From: Dendrolimus kikuchii
Taxonomy: Eukaryota; Arthropoda; Insecta; Lepidoptera; Lasiocampidae
Assembly: GCA_019925095.2 (NCBI GenBank)
Contig: CM034413.1
Span: 935,001-999,000, forward strand
Reading direction: 5' to 3'
DNA length: 64,000 nt
The position numbers and the translations under genes are program-made. Position 1 is the first letter of the stretch. Each line of letters opens with the position of its first letter. Below are positions 53,319-63,757 of the stretch, in pieces. Below the pieces are notes generated by a model, which saw only the letters and a program-made list of their open reading frames with translations, did no database searches and was not told the DNA's origin.

Positions 53319-56300
53319 ATGGCTACTGCAAAGTCTGATATAGTTTTTGAACGTAATGTACGCAAATTACAAAGTAAAATTAATGCATACTTTTCTCGAA
53401 TGCAATCTATTTACGATAGTTTGTCTCGATTGTCGGATGAGGAAAGTGTGAATGTTTTCATGTCGAAAGCTAATACAATTGATATGGTACGAACAGAGTT
53501 TATCCAATCACTTGATGAACGTAATGACTTATTGGCATCAAATGCAAATGCGTCGGAACCCAGTTACGAGTCCTTGACAGCATTTGATGATTTATATTCT
53601 CGCGTTAAATATAAGTTATCGGAATTAATGTCATCGCGTCAAAATACGCACAACATGACGAATTCTGTAAGTGAGAACAAATTTGAGTCTCAGCGACAGT
53701 ATCCGAAGCTACCGCGTTTAGAATTATGTTCCTTTAATGGTGATTTGGAAGGATGGCCTATATTTTATGAAACATTTAAATCGGCTATCCATGAAAACAA
53801 TAATCTCACGGATAGTGAAAAAATTCAGTACTTAATGGGAAAATTAACGGGTAACGCTCAGATTATTTGTCACGGTTTTATGCCTACTGCAGAAAATTAT
53901 CCTGTTTTATGGCAAACTTTAGTAAACAAATATAATGACAAGCGCAGACTGGCCGCTAATTACCTGGACAAAATATTATCCCTCCCGTCGGTTAACGAAT
54001 CGGATCCCATTAGTCTTGAGAATTTTATTGATAAATACTCCTCATTAATTAGTTCATTAAAACAATTAAAATTTGAAAGTCTTGAGGATTTTATATTTAT
54101 TCATTTAGGTTGCAAGAAAATTAATTTGGAAATTATGAAATCATTTGAAATGAGTCATTGCAACTCTGAGAAACTACCTACTTGCAATGAATTTATAGAA
54201 TTTATTAGAAACCAGTCACATATTTTACAGCGTGTTTATAACGTCACAAATACTCAAAATTATAATAAAAATATAAAACCTAAAATTAATTCACAAATTA
54301 GTGGAAATAGAAAATTTCGTTCAAATAATAAAGATAACAATGTGAATACATTTGTAGTTCACGAGCAATGCAAATGCGTGTTCTGTGGGCAGACTGATCA
54401 TTCTGAACTAAATATTTGTTCTAAGTTTAAATTAATTACACCTCGGGAACGTTTTACCTTCATAAAAACGAATAAATTTTGTGTTAACTGTTTAAGGACG
54501 GGTCACACGGTGCGTAATTGTAAATCAAATACAAGATGTGGCATTTGTTCTTGTAGTCATCACGAACTATTGCATTTTATAGACAATGAGAAAACGGGTC
54601 ACATGCGTTCAGCAGTGAATGTAGTATTAAACGATAATAATAATAGTCAGTCGAGCGCACCGCAAGTAGAAGAACGATTATCGTCGGATTTTAGTCAAAG
54701 TAACGTTGGCGCTGTGTCACTATGCGCATTAGACGAGCGCTGCACAGCCACTGAATGTAATTCCGATACACAATCTAATAAAACTGTTTTGCTCGGTACA
54801 GCACAGTGCAACATTTTAGATAATACGGGAAAATTAAATACAGTCCGCGTATTAATTGACAGTGCATCTCAACGTGACTTAATCACACTTGAATGCTGTA
54901 ATAAATTAAATCTGCCTATATTTTCATCTCAAACCAAACAAGTTTGCGGAGTAGGCAACGTGAAAAATTTAATCGAAGGATATGCATGTATTACTTTGTG
55001 TTCTCAAATAGACGAATCGTTTCACGTTACAGTCCGACCCTTAGTAATTCGGAAGATCACTAGCGAGTTGCCAACCGCAAAAATTGACATTACTCGTTTA
55101 GATTATTTGCAAAATATTAAATTAGCTGATTGCAATTATTCAGAACCTGGTAAAATAGATATAATTCTAGGTTCGGATATCTTTGCTCGTAGTTTATTAC
55201 CGCACACTATATCGAGGGCCCCTGGGGAACCTGTAGCAATTAATACCAAGTTTGGATATCTTATTGTCGGCCAAGCTCCGGTTTTAGTGTCCCCTTCAAA
55301 AAATACATATACATATTGTACATTGGACAATACATTATTACCTGATTGCATTAGTCGATTTTTTGAAGTAGAGGAGGTGCCTAATGTAAAGCCATACACG
55401 CAAGATGAACAAGATTGTGAGAACTTCTATCGCAGTACAACTACACGCGATGATTTAGGTCGCTACGTAGTTTCATTACCATTTAACAACAGTGCGTCTA
55501 AATTAGGTGACTCACTACAGGCCTCAAAGCGTAGGTTTCTTTCATTAGAGCGAAAGTTGTTATCACGCCCTGAAGTAAAAATGGAATATGATGCAGTAAT
55601 AAAGGATTATTTGAATAAGGGTTACTTAGTTACCTGCTCAAATGTTGATAATTCATCACTTCAATATATAATTCCACATCATTGTGTAATTAGATCTGAC
55701 AAAAACACTACCAAACTAAGAGTTGTATTAGACGGTAGTATGAAATCGTCATCAGGATTATCACTCAATGACATATTACATATAGGACCAAATCTTCAAA
55801 ACGATTTATTTAAAATAATCCTGAATTTTAGACTTCACGCTATTGCCATAAGTGCGGATATTAGGCAGATGTACCTCCGTATTTTAGTTAGAGAACAAGA
55901 TAGGAAATTTCAGAGATTGCTTTATCGGTTTGATCCCAAAGATGAGTTACAACTATACGAAGTTACCCGCGTACCCTTTGGTCTATGCTGCAGTCCATTT
56001 CTAGCTATTAGAACAGTGCGTCAGTTAGTAACTGACGAAGGATCTCATTATCCGCTAGCGGCACCTGTAGCAGATCGTGATATATTTACAGATGATATGG
56101 CTACGTCCTGTTTAGATGCAAACACAGCTGTCGAACTTTCTAATCAGCTTATTGAACTGTTTCTTGCTGGTGGGTTTGAGCTAGTGAAATTTTCTAGCAA
56201 CTCTCCTGAAGTACTTGCCAAAATACCACCTGCTCATCGTATATCGGAAATAATCGAATTTAGTCCTGAAAGTCATCTTAAAATTCTCGGACTACAATGG

Positions 56301-58631
56301 CATCCAGTCGAAGACGTATTCAAGTTTACTGTCAATTTACAGTATCGTGAATGTACTAAGAGAAATATTCTTTCTGTTATTGCTCGATTATGGGATCTCA
56401 TGGGCTTTGTAGCCCCTGTTACCTTATTAGCAAAACTCATCATTAAAACATTGTGGGCGAATAACATCGATTGGGATGAAACACCTCCACAACATATAGT
56501 GGCATTATGGCGTCAGTTTGAGTCAGAGCTCCCTATTCTGGAGAACATACGAATCCCACGGCATTCAGGTATCGTCACGGACTGCGTAATTAGCGTCCTA
56601 GGATTCGCTGATGCTTCTGAAAAGGCTTATGGCGGCGTCGTATATTTACATGTTTGTTTTCCTCAGACCAATACATTTCTTATTAATATTGTTTCTGCTA
56701 AATCTAGGGTAGCACCTCTACGTAATATTTCTTTGGCTAGACTTGAACTTTGTGGGAATTTAGTTCTTGCTAAGTTAATGCGAGTAGTTATTGACACCTA
56801 TTCATATCGCGCTAAAATTAGTAATGTTTTTGCTTTTACGGATAGTACAGTTGCTCTGGCCTGGATTAATTCATCACCAGCACGATGGCAAACATTTGTA
56901 GCTAATAGAGTAACAAAAATTCAAGATGAAATACATCCAAAAAACTTTTATTTCATAGCGGGTAAAGAAAATCCAGCCGATTGCTTGTCACGCGGTTTAT
57001 CACCTTCACAATTGATGGAACACCCACTTTGGTTTAATGGACCAAGGTTCGCTCACTCGCCTATTAATGAATGGCCCGTCAAAACCTTTGATGTTTCAAC
57101 TGTAAAGGACATACCTGAAACGAAAACTACGGTTATGGTATCCACAGTTGAAAACCCTAATGAATTTATTTTGTATGACCTTGCAGGTCGTATTTCATCA
57201 TGGTCAAAATTAATACGAATTGTAATATACGTTCTCAAATTTATTAAAGTATTACCAAGGAAGTTTGATATTTCTCATTTAAAGATCGCGGAGACGGCTA
57301 TCATCAAGGTACTTCAAAGGGTTCATTTCTCTAATGAATTAAAAAATGCTCAATTAGGGAAGAAATTGTCGCCATCCCTTCAAAGGCTTAGAACATTTGT
57401 CCACAATGGCATTCTTCGCGTTGGAGGTAGATTGGGAAATGCTAATTTAGATTTTGATAGTCAACATCCTATTCTTCTTCCAAGTCGAGATCATATTGTT
57501 AATATAATAATAGATTATTATCATAAAAAATATTTACACACTGGCCCACAATTATTAATGTCTCTAATTCGTCAAAACTACTGGATTCTCTCGGCAAGAA
57601 ACATTGTTAGGAAGCGAATACAAAAATGTAATATTTGTTTCAAATGCAATCCTAGGAATAATTATCCATTAATGGCTGATCTTCCAGCGTGTAGGGTTCA
57701 AGAAGCAAAGGCCTTCTATCACACGGGCATAGACTACGCCGGACCATTACGTGTTATCCCATTTAGGCGTCGTGGTGTTCATAGCATAAAGGCATATATT
57801 TGCATGTTCATATGTCTTGTGACGAAAGCAGTCCATATCGAGCTGTCAACAGATTTAAGTACTGCTTCTTTTTTGAATGCATTTAAGCGTTTTTTATCTC
57901 GGCGCGGCCCTATTAAGGTTGTCTATACAGATTGCGGATCCAATTTTTTGGGAACCCAATCTTATCTTAAAGAGATGTACGAATTGATCTCCTCTGAACA
58001 ATACAGTGATAAATTTTCAAATGAATTACGAGACAACGCTATAATATGGAAATTTAACCCTCCGCTATCTCCTCATTTCGGAGGCATTTGGGAGGGAAAT
58101 ATACGATGTATCAAGACTCATCTAAATAAAGTAATTGGTAATCAGTTACTAACTTCTGAAGAAATGATAACAGTCCTCACTCAAATCGAGGCATTATTAA
58201 ATTCACGACCATTATCAGTTTTAAGTTCTGACCCTTCAGATCCACAAGCCCTTACTCCTGCTCATTTTTTAAACTTAACGCCATTAAGATCGCTTCCTTC
58301 TGAAACCATAGTTAATCTTAGTAGTGGTAGTCTAATCCATAGAAAACGTATCGTTGATGCTCTCGTGCAATCGTTTTGGAAAAGATGGAAATTAGAATAT
58401 CTCCATACGTTACAAGTACGTTATAAATGGCATCAGGACAAAACTTTAATTCAAACTGGCACTGTTGTTTTGCTTCAGTCTGAAAATAGTGCACCTTTGG
58501 ATTGGCCGATAGGTATTATTGACGAAACATTTCCAGGTCGCGATGGAGTCGTAAGAGTAGTAAATGTTCGAACTAAAACTGGCATATATCGAAGACCTGT
58601 TATTAAAATTTATCCATTGCCTACACAGTAG
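53319..58631 (+). CDS. BEL/Pao gag-pol polyprotein, intact
   Basis: 1770 codons, no stop or frameshift. The ATG at 53319 is in an aaaATGG context, 119 bp after the LTR. Domains: gag DUF1759-like region (LPRLELCSFNGDLEGW, about 131-260); zinc knuckles (CVNCLRTGHTVRNC at 388-401, CGICSCSHH at 407-415); A17-type aspartic protease with VLIDSASQ (about 511-518); reverse transcriptase with LRVVLDGS (800), SADIRQMY (845), FGLCCSPF (887), catalytic FTDDMATS (923); RNase H-like FADAS (1096) to ENPADCLSRG (1217); integrase zinc domain (H..H 1402-1407, CNIC 1437); core GIDYAGP (1470), YTDCGSN (1536), GGIWEGN (1588); DUF5641-like end (1690-1768). All catalytic residues expected for the family are present. 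It makes cDNA from its own RNA in cytoplasmic particles and inserts it in the genome. Confidence 0.95.
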   Translation: MATAKSDIVFERNVRKLQSKINAYFSRMQSIYDSLSRLSDEESVNVFMSKANTIDMVRTEFIQSLDERNDLLASNANASEPSYESLTAFDDLYSRVKYKLSELMSSRQNTHNMTNSVSENKFESQRQYPKLPRLELCSFNGDLEGWPIFYETFKSAIHENNNLTDSEKIQYLMGKLTGNAQIICHGFMPTAENYPVLWQTLVNKYNDKRRLAANYLDKILSLPSVNESDPISLENFIDKYSSLISSLKQLKFESLEDFIFIHLGCKKINLEIMKSFEMSHCNSEKLPTCNEFIEFIRNQSHILQRVYNVTNTQNYNKNIKPKINSQISGNRKFRSNNKDNNVNTFVVHEQCKCVFCGQTDHSELNICSKFKLITPRERFTFIKTNKFCVNCLRTGHTVRNCKSNTRCGICSCSHHELLHFIDNEKTGHMRSAVNVVLNDNNNSQSSAPQVEERLSSDFSQSNVGAVSLCALDERCTATECNSDTQSNKTVLLGTAQCNILDNTGKLNTVRVLIDSASQRDLITLECCNKLNLPIFSSQTKQVCGVGNVKNLIEGYACITLCSQIDESFHVTVRPLVIRKITSELPTAKIDITRLDYLQNIKLADCNYSEPGKIDIILGSDIFARSLLPHTISRAPGEPVAINTKFGYLIVGQAPVLVSPSKNTYTYCTLDNTLLPDCISRFFEVEEVPNVKPYTQDEQDCENFYRSTTTRDDLGRYVVSLPFNNSASKLGDSLQASKRRFLSLERKLLSRPEVKMEYDAVIKDYLNKGYLVTCSNVDNSSLQYIIPHHCVIRSDKNTTKLRVVLDGSMKSSSGLSLNDILHIGPNLQNDLFKIILNFRLHAIAISADIRQMYLRILVREQDRKFQRLLYRFDPKDELQLYEVTRVPFGLCCSPFLAIRTVRQLVTDEGSHYPLAAPVADRDIFTDDMATSCLDANTAVELSNQLIELFLAGGFELVKFSSNSPEVLAKIPPAHRISEIIEFSPESHLKILGLQWHPVEDVFKFTVNLQYRECTKRNILSVIARLWDLMGFVAPVTLLAKLIIKTLWANNIDWDETPPQHIVALWRQFESELPILENIRIPRHSGIVTDCVISVLGFADASEKAYGGVVYLHVCFPQTNTFLINIVSAKSRVAPLRNISLARLELCGNLVLAKLMRVVIDTYSYRAKISNVFAFTDSTVALAWINSSPARWQTFVANRVTKIQDEIHPKNFYFIAGKENPADCLSRGLSPSQLMEHPLWFNGPRFAHSPINEWPVKTFDVSTVKDIPETKTTVMVSTVENPNEFILYDLAGRISSWSKLIRIVIYVLKFIKVLPRKFDISHLKIAETAIIKVLQRVHFSNELKNAQLGKKLSPSLQRLRTFVHNGILRVGGRLGNANLDFDSQHPILLPSRDHIVNIIIDYYHKKYLHTGPQLLMSLIRQNYWILSARNIVRKRIQKCNICFKCNPRNNYPLMADLPACRVQEAKAFYHTGIDYAGPLRVIPFRRRGVHSIKAYICMFICLVTKAVHIELSTDLSTASFLNAFKRFLSRRGPIKVVYTDCGSNFLGTQSYLKEMYELISSEQYSDKFSNELRDNAIIWKFNPPLSPHFGGIWEGNIRCIKTHLNKVIGNQLLTSEEMITVLTQIEALLNSRPLSVLSSDPSDPQALTPAHFLNLTPLRSLPSETIVNLSSGSLIHRKRIVDALVQSFWKRWKLEYLHTLQVRYKWHQDKTLIQTGTVVLLQSENSAPLDWPIGIIDETFPGRDGVVRVVNVRTKTGIYRRPVIKIYPLPTQ

Positions 58632-58770
58632 CTTCGATATGACGACATTCACATACAGTCCACTTCTCTCAACTATGTATGCATTTATTAATAAGTAAGA
58701 TTAATTAATTATAACTTATAATAATAATTATTTGAATTGTATTATAACTAATTTACCCTCCATATTTGTC

Positions 58771-58803
58771 TTGAAAGAGCTTTACTCTTTCAACCTGGGG
58801 GAC
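58771..58803 (+). promoter_or_regulatory. Hairpin and polypurine tract before the 3' LTR
   Basis: ttgaaagag and ctctttcaa form a perfect 9-bp stem with loop cttta (58771-58793), followed by cctggggga (58793-58801), the likely plus-strand primer. Confidence 0.65.
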
Positions 58804-59295
58804 ATGTTTACGCCGTTTATAGTATTGAATTAATATTAAAGGTAAAATCCACATTTTATAAATTCGATATGTGCAATTGTGTCAGTATAATAAATAAACC
58901 GTCGCCTCATTATTTATTTAAATAACATTGCTTGAGTGCATGACGTGTAATTATCCATCCCTTTCTTTCCTTCATAATTCCTTATATTTGAGCCAAATAT
59001 ACCTTGCTCACTGGTGAGAAGAAATCGACGAAAAGAAAGGAGGTAGTGCAATTGTGCTCTGTGCGTAAAATTGAAATTAAGTAAAATTAATATTACAAAA
59101 TACTTTAAATCAAATTGTGTAGTGCTACAAATGTGTGAAATATTTATCAGATAATAATAGTGGCCAGAAATTATAATAATACAGAAGAACTGTGCCGTCC
59201 AACCCTTTAAGGAGATCCGGTGAGTTTCCTTTATGTCCTTCCAGGTTATACTGATTGTGCTCAAACATTAGTTTGTTGAAATTGAACAAAGCGTA
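58804..59295 (+). repeat. 3' LTR, last bases missing
   Basis: Starts TGTTTACGCC, as the derivative's LTR starts TGTTCACGCC. Ends aaagcgta where SINE-A begins; the 5' copy has four more bases (acca). Confidence 0.85.
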
Positions 59296-59562
59296 GGAAA
59301 GCGGTTACCATCGCCTATGAACATTTGCAAACACCAAAGGTGCTACAAATGCGCTGCTGCTCTCTTAAGGGAGACTGGAACCTGCACACTAATGCCGAAA
59401 CACAACTCAAAGTTGTTATGGCAGCATGCTCTAGACCAGGGGTGGTAGCCATCCAGACAGACAAATGCCCTACCACCTGGCTGTGGGTTGTTAAGTCGCC
59501 TCTTACGACAGGCCGCCCGGCTGCAGGATATTGTATTCTTTCTCCGTTCCTGCACGGATAAT
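59296..59562 (-). mobile_element. SINE-A copy, tail lost at the BEL junction
   Basis: ggaaagcggttaccatcgc to ctgcacggata; its T run and about 40 bp are missing at the left. Confidence 0.85.
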
Positions 59563-59574
59563 TGTTGTAATGTT

Positions 59575-59612
59575 CATATTTGGTTCTTTGGCTAATAAGT
59601 TTGCCGACCACT
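59575..59612. mobile_element. hAT right-end remnant
   Basis: ttctttggctaataagttt and gccgaccactg match the right end of the hAT element at 10747-10781. Confidence 0.65.
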
Positions 59613-59660
59613 GCTCTATGAAATGGGAGGCCGAAGCCCAGCAGTGGAACGTTTACAGGC
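59613..59660 (+). mobile_element. SINE-T 3' end fragment
   Basis: atgggaggccgaagcccagc then agtggaacgtttac, as at 44936-44965. Confidence 0.55.
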
Positions 59661-60013
59661 TTTAATTATTAATTTTTAAGCTTTTGTCCTAAAATTTTAC
59701 TTAAAAAATTGATGTAAGTACCTATGTTTATAAAAAAATATTCATGAACGCATAATATAATTTTAATTCAAACGTAAAACAAAGTAAAGCTGCCGAAATA
59801 ACAATTAACAAAGCAATTTAATGTGATGCTGCCATCAAAATTCAAATTTCAAGGGCCGGGGTTGCCAGTTACAGGACAAAACGGCCGACATTAATTCAGG
59901 AACGACTGTTTTGTATTGTCACCGCCATGTTGGTTGTGCCATTGTAAAACATGTAATTGTTATAAGGAGGTATTGTTATGACATCGTGGTGTCTTGATGA
60001 AAAAAATGTTTCT
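59661..60013. other. Nothing recognised
   Basis: AT-rich with a short GC patch near 59860. Confidence 0.4.
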
Positions 60014-60261
60014 TTGTAACCGACTTCCAAAAAGGATAGTTCTCAATTCGACTGTACATGTTTTTATTACGGGATTTCTCTGTCAATTGTGAACCGATTT
60101 TCACATTATTTTCTTTATTCGAAAGAGTACTCGTGAGGTGGTCACATTGTCACCAAGTCAGGTTGTGATTGTTACGAAGTAGATTCCAGGGAAAAAGAGA
60201 GCAACTTTTATTAAAGAACACCAAGCGCCCACACTCCTCGAAAAGCAAACTTGTATATGCA

Positions 60262-60470
60262 TATACGGGCTCTATGGTTGAGCGGGCTAAGCCTTTGCCG
60301 GCCTACCTCACTGCAATGCCCTCTGCATTCCTGCAATCCGGGTTCGATGCCTGGTATAGTAAATTTCGGAAACGTATTTTCTCTGTTATTTACTATGGTC
60401 TGGGTGTCTGGGATCGGCCCCACAGTAGTCCGTTGTATATTACCCATAACACAAGCTTAATTTCCTTTTT
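60262..60470 (+). mobile_element. SINE-G copy, most complete
   Basis: gggctctatggttgagcggg, B-box-like gggttcgatgcc, atttactatggtctgggtg, cccataacacaagc. A tRNA-like promoter is likely. Confidence 0.75.
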
Positions 60471-60778
60471 TTTATTGCAGGAGTTCGGCGGACAGGTAGA
60501 CGGCCCACTTGATGGAAAGCGGTTATCATCGCCTATGGACATTTGGAACATAAAGGTGCTACAAATGCGCTGCTGATCTCTTAAGGGAGATTGGAACCTG
60601 GTCACTAATGCCGGAAGAGAACTCAAGGTTGTTATGGCGATATATTTTACAACAGGGATGGTAGCCATCCAGTCGGGAAAATGCTCTACCACCTCGCTGT
60701 GCATTATTTTGTCGCCTCTTACGACAGGCCGCCCGGCCGCAGGAAATCGTATTCTTTCTCCGTTCCTGTACGGATAAT
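60468..60778 (-). mobile_element. SINE-A copy, full length
   Basis: T run to gttcctgtacggata. Confidence 0.85.
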
Positions 60779-60892
60779 GCTTAATTTGGCGATATACAAT
60801 ATGTGTTTGTCAGCCGATTATTATTATTACATACTGTATTTATATACGCGTGCCAGTAATACAATTTCTACAGGCTTAATATATTATTTCTA

Positions 60893-61461
60893 CATACATA
60901 CATAACTTCACGCCAGTTCCCTTGCGGGGTAGGCACGAACAACAGAGCGCCATTTAGGCTTATTCTTACACACCTCACTTGCCTCTTTGACATTCATAAC
61001 TCTTGTCATGCACGCTCGTTTGTTCTTAAGGCTCCTGACATCACCTTCTGCTAGTACACGATCAATTTGATCATGGAAGGTGTGTCGTGGCCTCCCACGA
61101 CTTCTGCATCCATCCACTTTTGCATTGTATATCTGTTTAGTCATTCTTTCATCATGCATTCTTTCCACATGCCCGAACCACCGGAGCATTCCTTTCCTTA
61201 TCTTCACCCCGACACTTTCTTTCAGACCAACTCTCTTTCTTAGTTCGGTATTACGAACGCGGTCCGCGAGCGTCACTCCGCAGATTTTGCCTTTCATGCT
61301 CTCTCTTCCATACTCAACTCTCGCTTCCATACGTGAGCGTAGGTACCAGCACCGCGTTGTGTATGGCGAGCTGGGCCTTCTGGCTGAGGTTCTTAGCGCC
61401 TAGAAGTTTACCTAACGCTCCATTCAAACTATTCCCCAAATTCAACCTATTAACCCTATTC
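60893..61461 (-). mobile_element. LINE-T copy
   Basis: 15-bp duplication aatatattatttcta on both sides (60878-60892; 61462-61476). A deletion near 61290 removes gcgcagtgctcgcatctcg. The frame 61330-60908 is open to PARELA. Confidence 0.9.
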
Positions 61462-61679
61462 AATATATTATTTCTAAACTTATTCAATTTTTTTTGCTGG
61501 AATTAAAAGTAAAAAATATATTTTTTAACAAAAAAAAATTCTACCTGAATTACCGCTTACTGATGAAAATATAACTGTAAGTATACCATTTTGACCGTAC
61601 TAGAGGGCGCCAAGATATATATAGAAAGAAAAATGAAAGAAAAATATCGACTTAGGACAAGATACAAAAAGTCTTACAT

Positions 61680-61926
61680 ACATACATACATACATAACTT
61701 CACGCCAGTTCCCTTGCGGGGTAGGCACGAACAACGGAGTGCCATTTAGGCTTATTCTTACACACCTCACTTGCCTCTTTGACATTCATAACTCTTGTCA
61801 TGCAAGCTCGTCTGTTCTTAAGGCTCCTGACATCACCTTCTGCTAGTACACGATCAATTTGATCATGGAAGGTGTGTCGTGGCCTTCCACGACTTCTGCA
61901 TCCGTCCACTTTTGCATTGTATATGT
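61680..61926 (-). mobile_element. LINE-T fragment
   Basis: 14-bp duplication aaaaagtcttacat (61666-61679; 61927-61940). Confidence 0.9.
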
Positions 61927-61940
61927 AAAAAGTCTTACAT

Positions 61941-62242
61941 GATAATATATCTAACAATTAATTGTGGTATCCTAATAAAGCTCTTGCTCAGCATAATGCT
62001 AATTTCTTAACCAGCACTGATCTTCCGCAAGTACCTCTAAGTGATGCCACGGCTTAGCTCCACAAAGTAAATTAAAGACAATAAACATTAGTCATAAATT
62101 AGGCATTTATTAGTGTATATGTACAATCGAACCAACTGAATCATGACCTACCATAAGGTAATTTTCCTACAGTTGTGAAATACGATTAGGTTGAAATTCG
62201 CCTGTTATACATTTCCTTGGTAACGAACTTGTTATCATTTCA
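61941..62242. other. Nothing recognised
   Basis: AT-rich. Confidence 0.4.
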
Positions 62243-62402
62243 TTAATAAATAATAAAACTACGTTTTAACGGTTTTAAGCGCGGTAATTTTATTTGATTT
62301 TGGTTTTTCCGACGTTTCGGCCACTTTTCAGTGGCCTTGATCACGGAAGACAAAAATGTCAAGTATCAACGAGTATTGTTAAAGTTTTATTTAGCCTACC
62401 GC
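62243..62402 (-). mobile_element. Penelope-like element copy E, 3' end
   Basis: aactacgttttaacgg arm, hairpin ggccact-tttc-agtggcc, stops at tagcctaccgcc. Confidence 0.8.
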
Positions 62403-62439
62403 CTGCTGAGCGGGATCTTCAATATGAGGCTGGGCTCGG

Positions 62440-62900
62440 GTTTTTTTTTTCTTATTACTAACAACTACGGACTCTAGTTCCGTACCTCTTTTTTACAATT
62501 AAATTTAAGAAGATAGGAAGTTGTACACGCTTATTTGTTACTTTGCTATTGTGTGTGACATTTAATGAATGCATGTCTGTGTTGTGGTGTACCTTAAGAA
62601 TAACTTATTATATTAATTTATTCTAATTTTAATACTAAACTTGTACTAAAGTAGAGTGTATCTGTTACATGCTGGTGTTGTGAGGAAGTGCATGTGCAGT
62701 GTTGGCCTTATATCTATACTTATATATAGTCCTATCTAGTGCCATGTGTGTTGTTTTGTTTTCTGTGCCTAGGTTATTAATTTTTAGGCTCTTTGTGTGT
62801 CTTGGTTTGTTTGTTAAGTGTGCGTGTTGGTGTGAGTATGTGTGTAAGTTTTGTTGTTAGTTGTGTGTTTGTGTGGTGTTATAATTAATATTGTTAATTG
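62440..62900 (-). mobile_element. 3' end of the helicase-LINE family
   Basis: T run, stem-loop ctacggactctagttccgta at 62466-62485, and about 400 bp matching 34050-34440 (tgctggtgttgtgaggaagt, gcctaggttattaattttt). Confidence 0.75.
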
Positions 62901-63082
62901 TTGTGACATGAAAAATTTTCAGTGATGATGGATGGTTTAGGAGGGGAATTAGGGGCTCAGGTTTAAAGCTTATATTAGTAATCAAGAGACTTTTACATTT
63001 TTGTGTTCCGCTCGTGTCGTGATACAATTCTGTTCTAGATTGTCTTGGGAGGCGTTCTACGTTTCTATTTGAAATCATTATA
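62901..63082. other. Nothing recognised
   Basis: No recognised family. Confidence 0.4.
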
Positions 63083-63411
63083 TCTATCTATATATAAAAG
63101 AAAGTCGTGTTAGTTACACTTATTTATAACTCAAGAACTTCTGAACCGATTTGGCTGAAAATTAATGCGGAGGTAGCTTAGAACCAGGAGACGGAGATAG
63201 GATACTTTTTATCCGCAACCGGTGCGTGGCGCTGAGATCGGGTTCTAGAATCCTCCTAATCACCTGGACCGATTTTGGTGATTTTGTTTTTGTGTGTTTG
63301 AGTGGGTCCCCGGATGGTTTAAATCCACAATTGAAACCGGTAGGTGGCGCTTGGATCGGGTCCTAGATTTTTATTTTTTCAGAGCAGGACAACATCTGCC
63401 GGGGCCGCTAG
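63083..63411 (+). mobile_element. HEL2 Helitron, long copy
   Basis: A|TC start, CTAG|T end at 63408-63411, degenerate hairpin caggacaacatctgcc. Body has gatcgggttctaga and accggtaggtggcgc. Confidence 0.8.
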
Positions 63412-63691
63412 TTTCTTAATATATGTGACGATTAAAGAGGTTAGTCTTTACAGTACAAATAAACCAAACAAATCTATTTCAACAGTAAATTCAAATATTG
63501 ACAACACTACCTGTATCTAAAATGCAGCAAAAATACGACTGAATTTCAGAAGCGTTGTAACGGTTTAATATAAAAAATGTTGCACTATCACGAATTCTAA
63601 ATTTGATTTTCAGCCCGTTTTCCGTATTCCAATATGTTGAAAATGTTCGGAAAAGTAAAGAACAATACGCAGAATTAACGAGTCTTTTAAT
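63412..63691. other. Nothing recognised
   Basis: AT-rich. Confidence 0.4.
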
Positions 63692-63695
63692 ATAT

Positions 63696-63757
63696 TGTTA
63701 CGAGTTTCCGGGACTCGAATTAAAATGCCGTTAGAATTATTATAAAGTTAATTAGAA
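63696..63757 (-). mobile_element. LTR-AT fragment
   Basis: ATAT then tgttacgagtttccggg; cut by LINE-T after about 62 bp. Confidence 0.75.

Larger units (their letters stand above)
52726..59295 (+). mobile_element. BEL/Pao LTR retrotransposon, almost complete
   Basis: Direct repeats 52726-53196 and 58825-59295 (471 bp each, two differences seen) flank one long gag-pol ORF. The 3' LTR begins TGTTTACGCC at 58804 after a purine tract, so 21 bp are missing from the start of the 5' LTR; the 5' LTR runs on to gtaacca (53200) and the 3' LTR has lost its last 4 bp. No target duplication, and the right flank is a SINE-A piece. Confidence 0.9.
60014..60892 (+). repeat. ACC repeat copy split by SINE-G and SINE-A
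   Basis: Left piece 60014-60261 (taaccgacttccaaaaagg, attcgaaagagtactcg); right piece about 60845-60892 (tacgcgtgccag, aatttctacaggc), which match 14047-14345 in order. Confidence 0.65.

Noticed and set aside
55136..57238. Short minus-strand frames inside the BEL/Pao ORF
   Set aside because: Shadows of the 1770-codon gag-pol frame.
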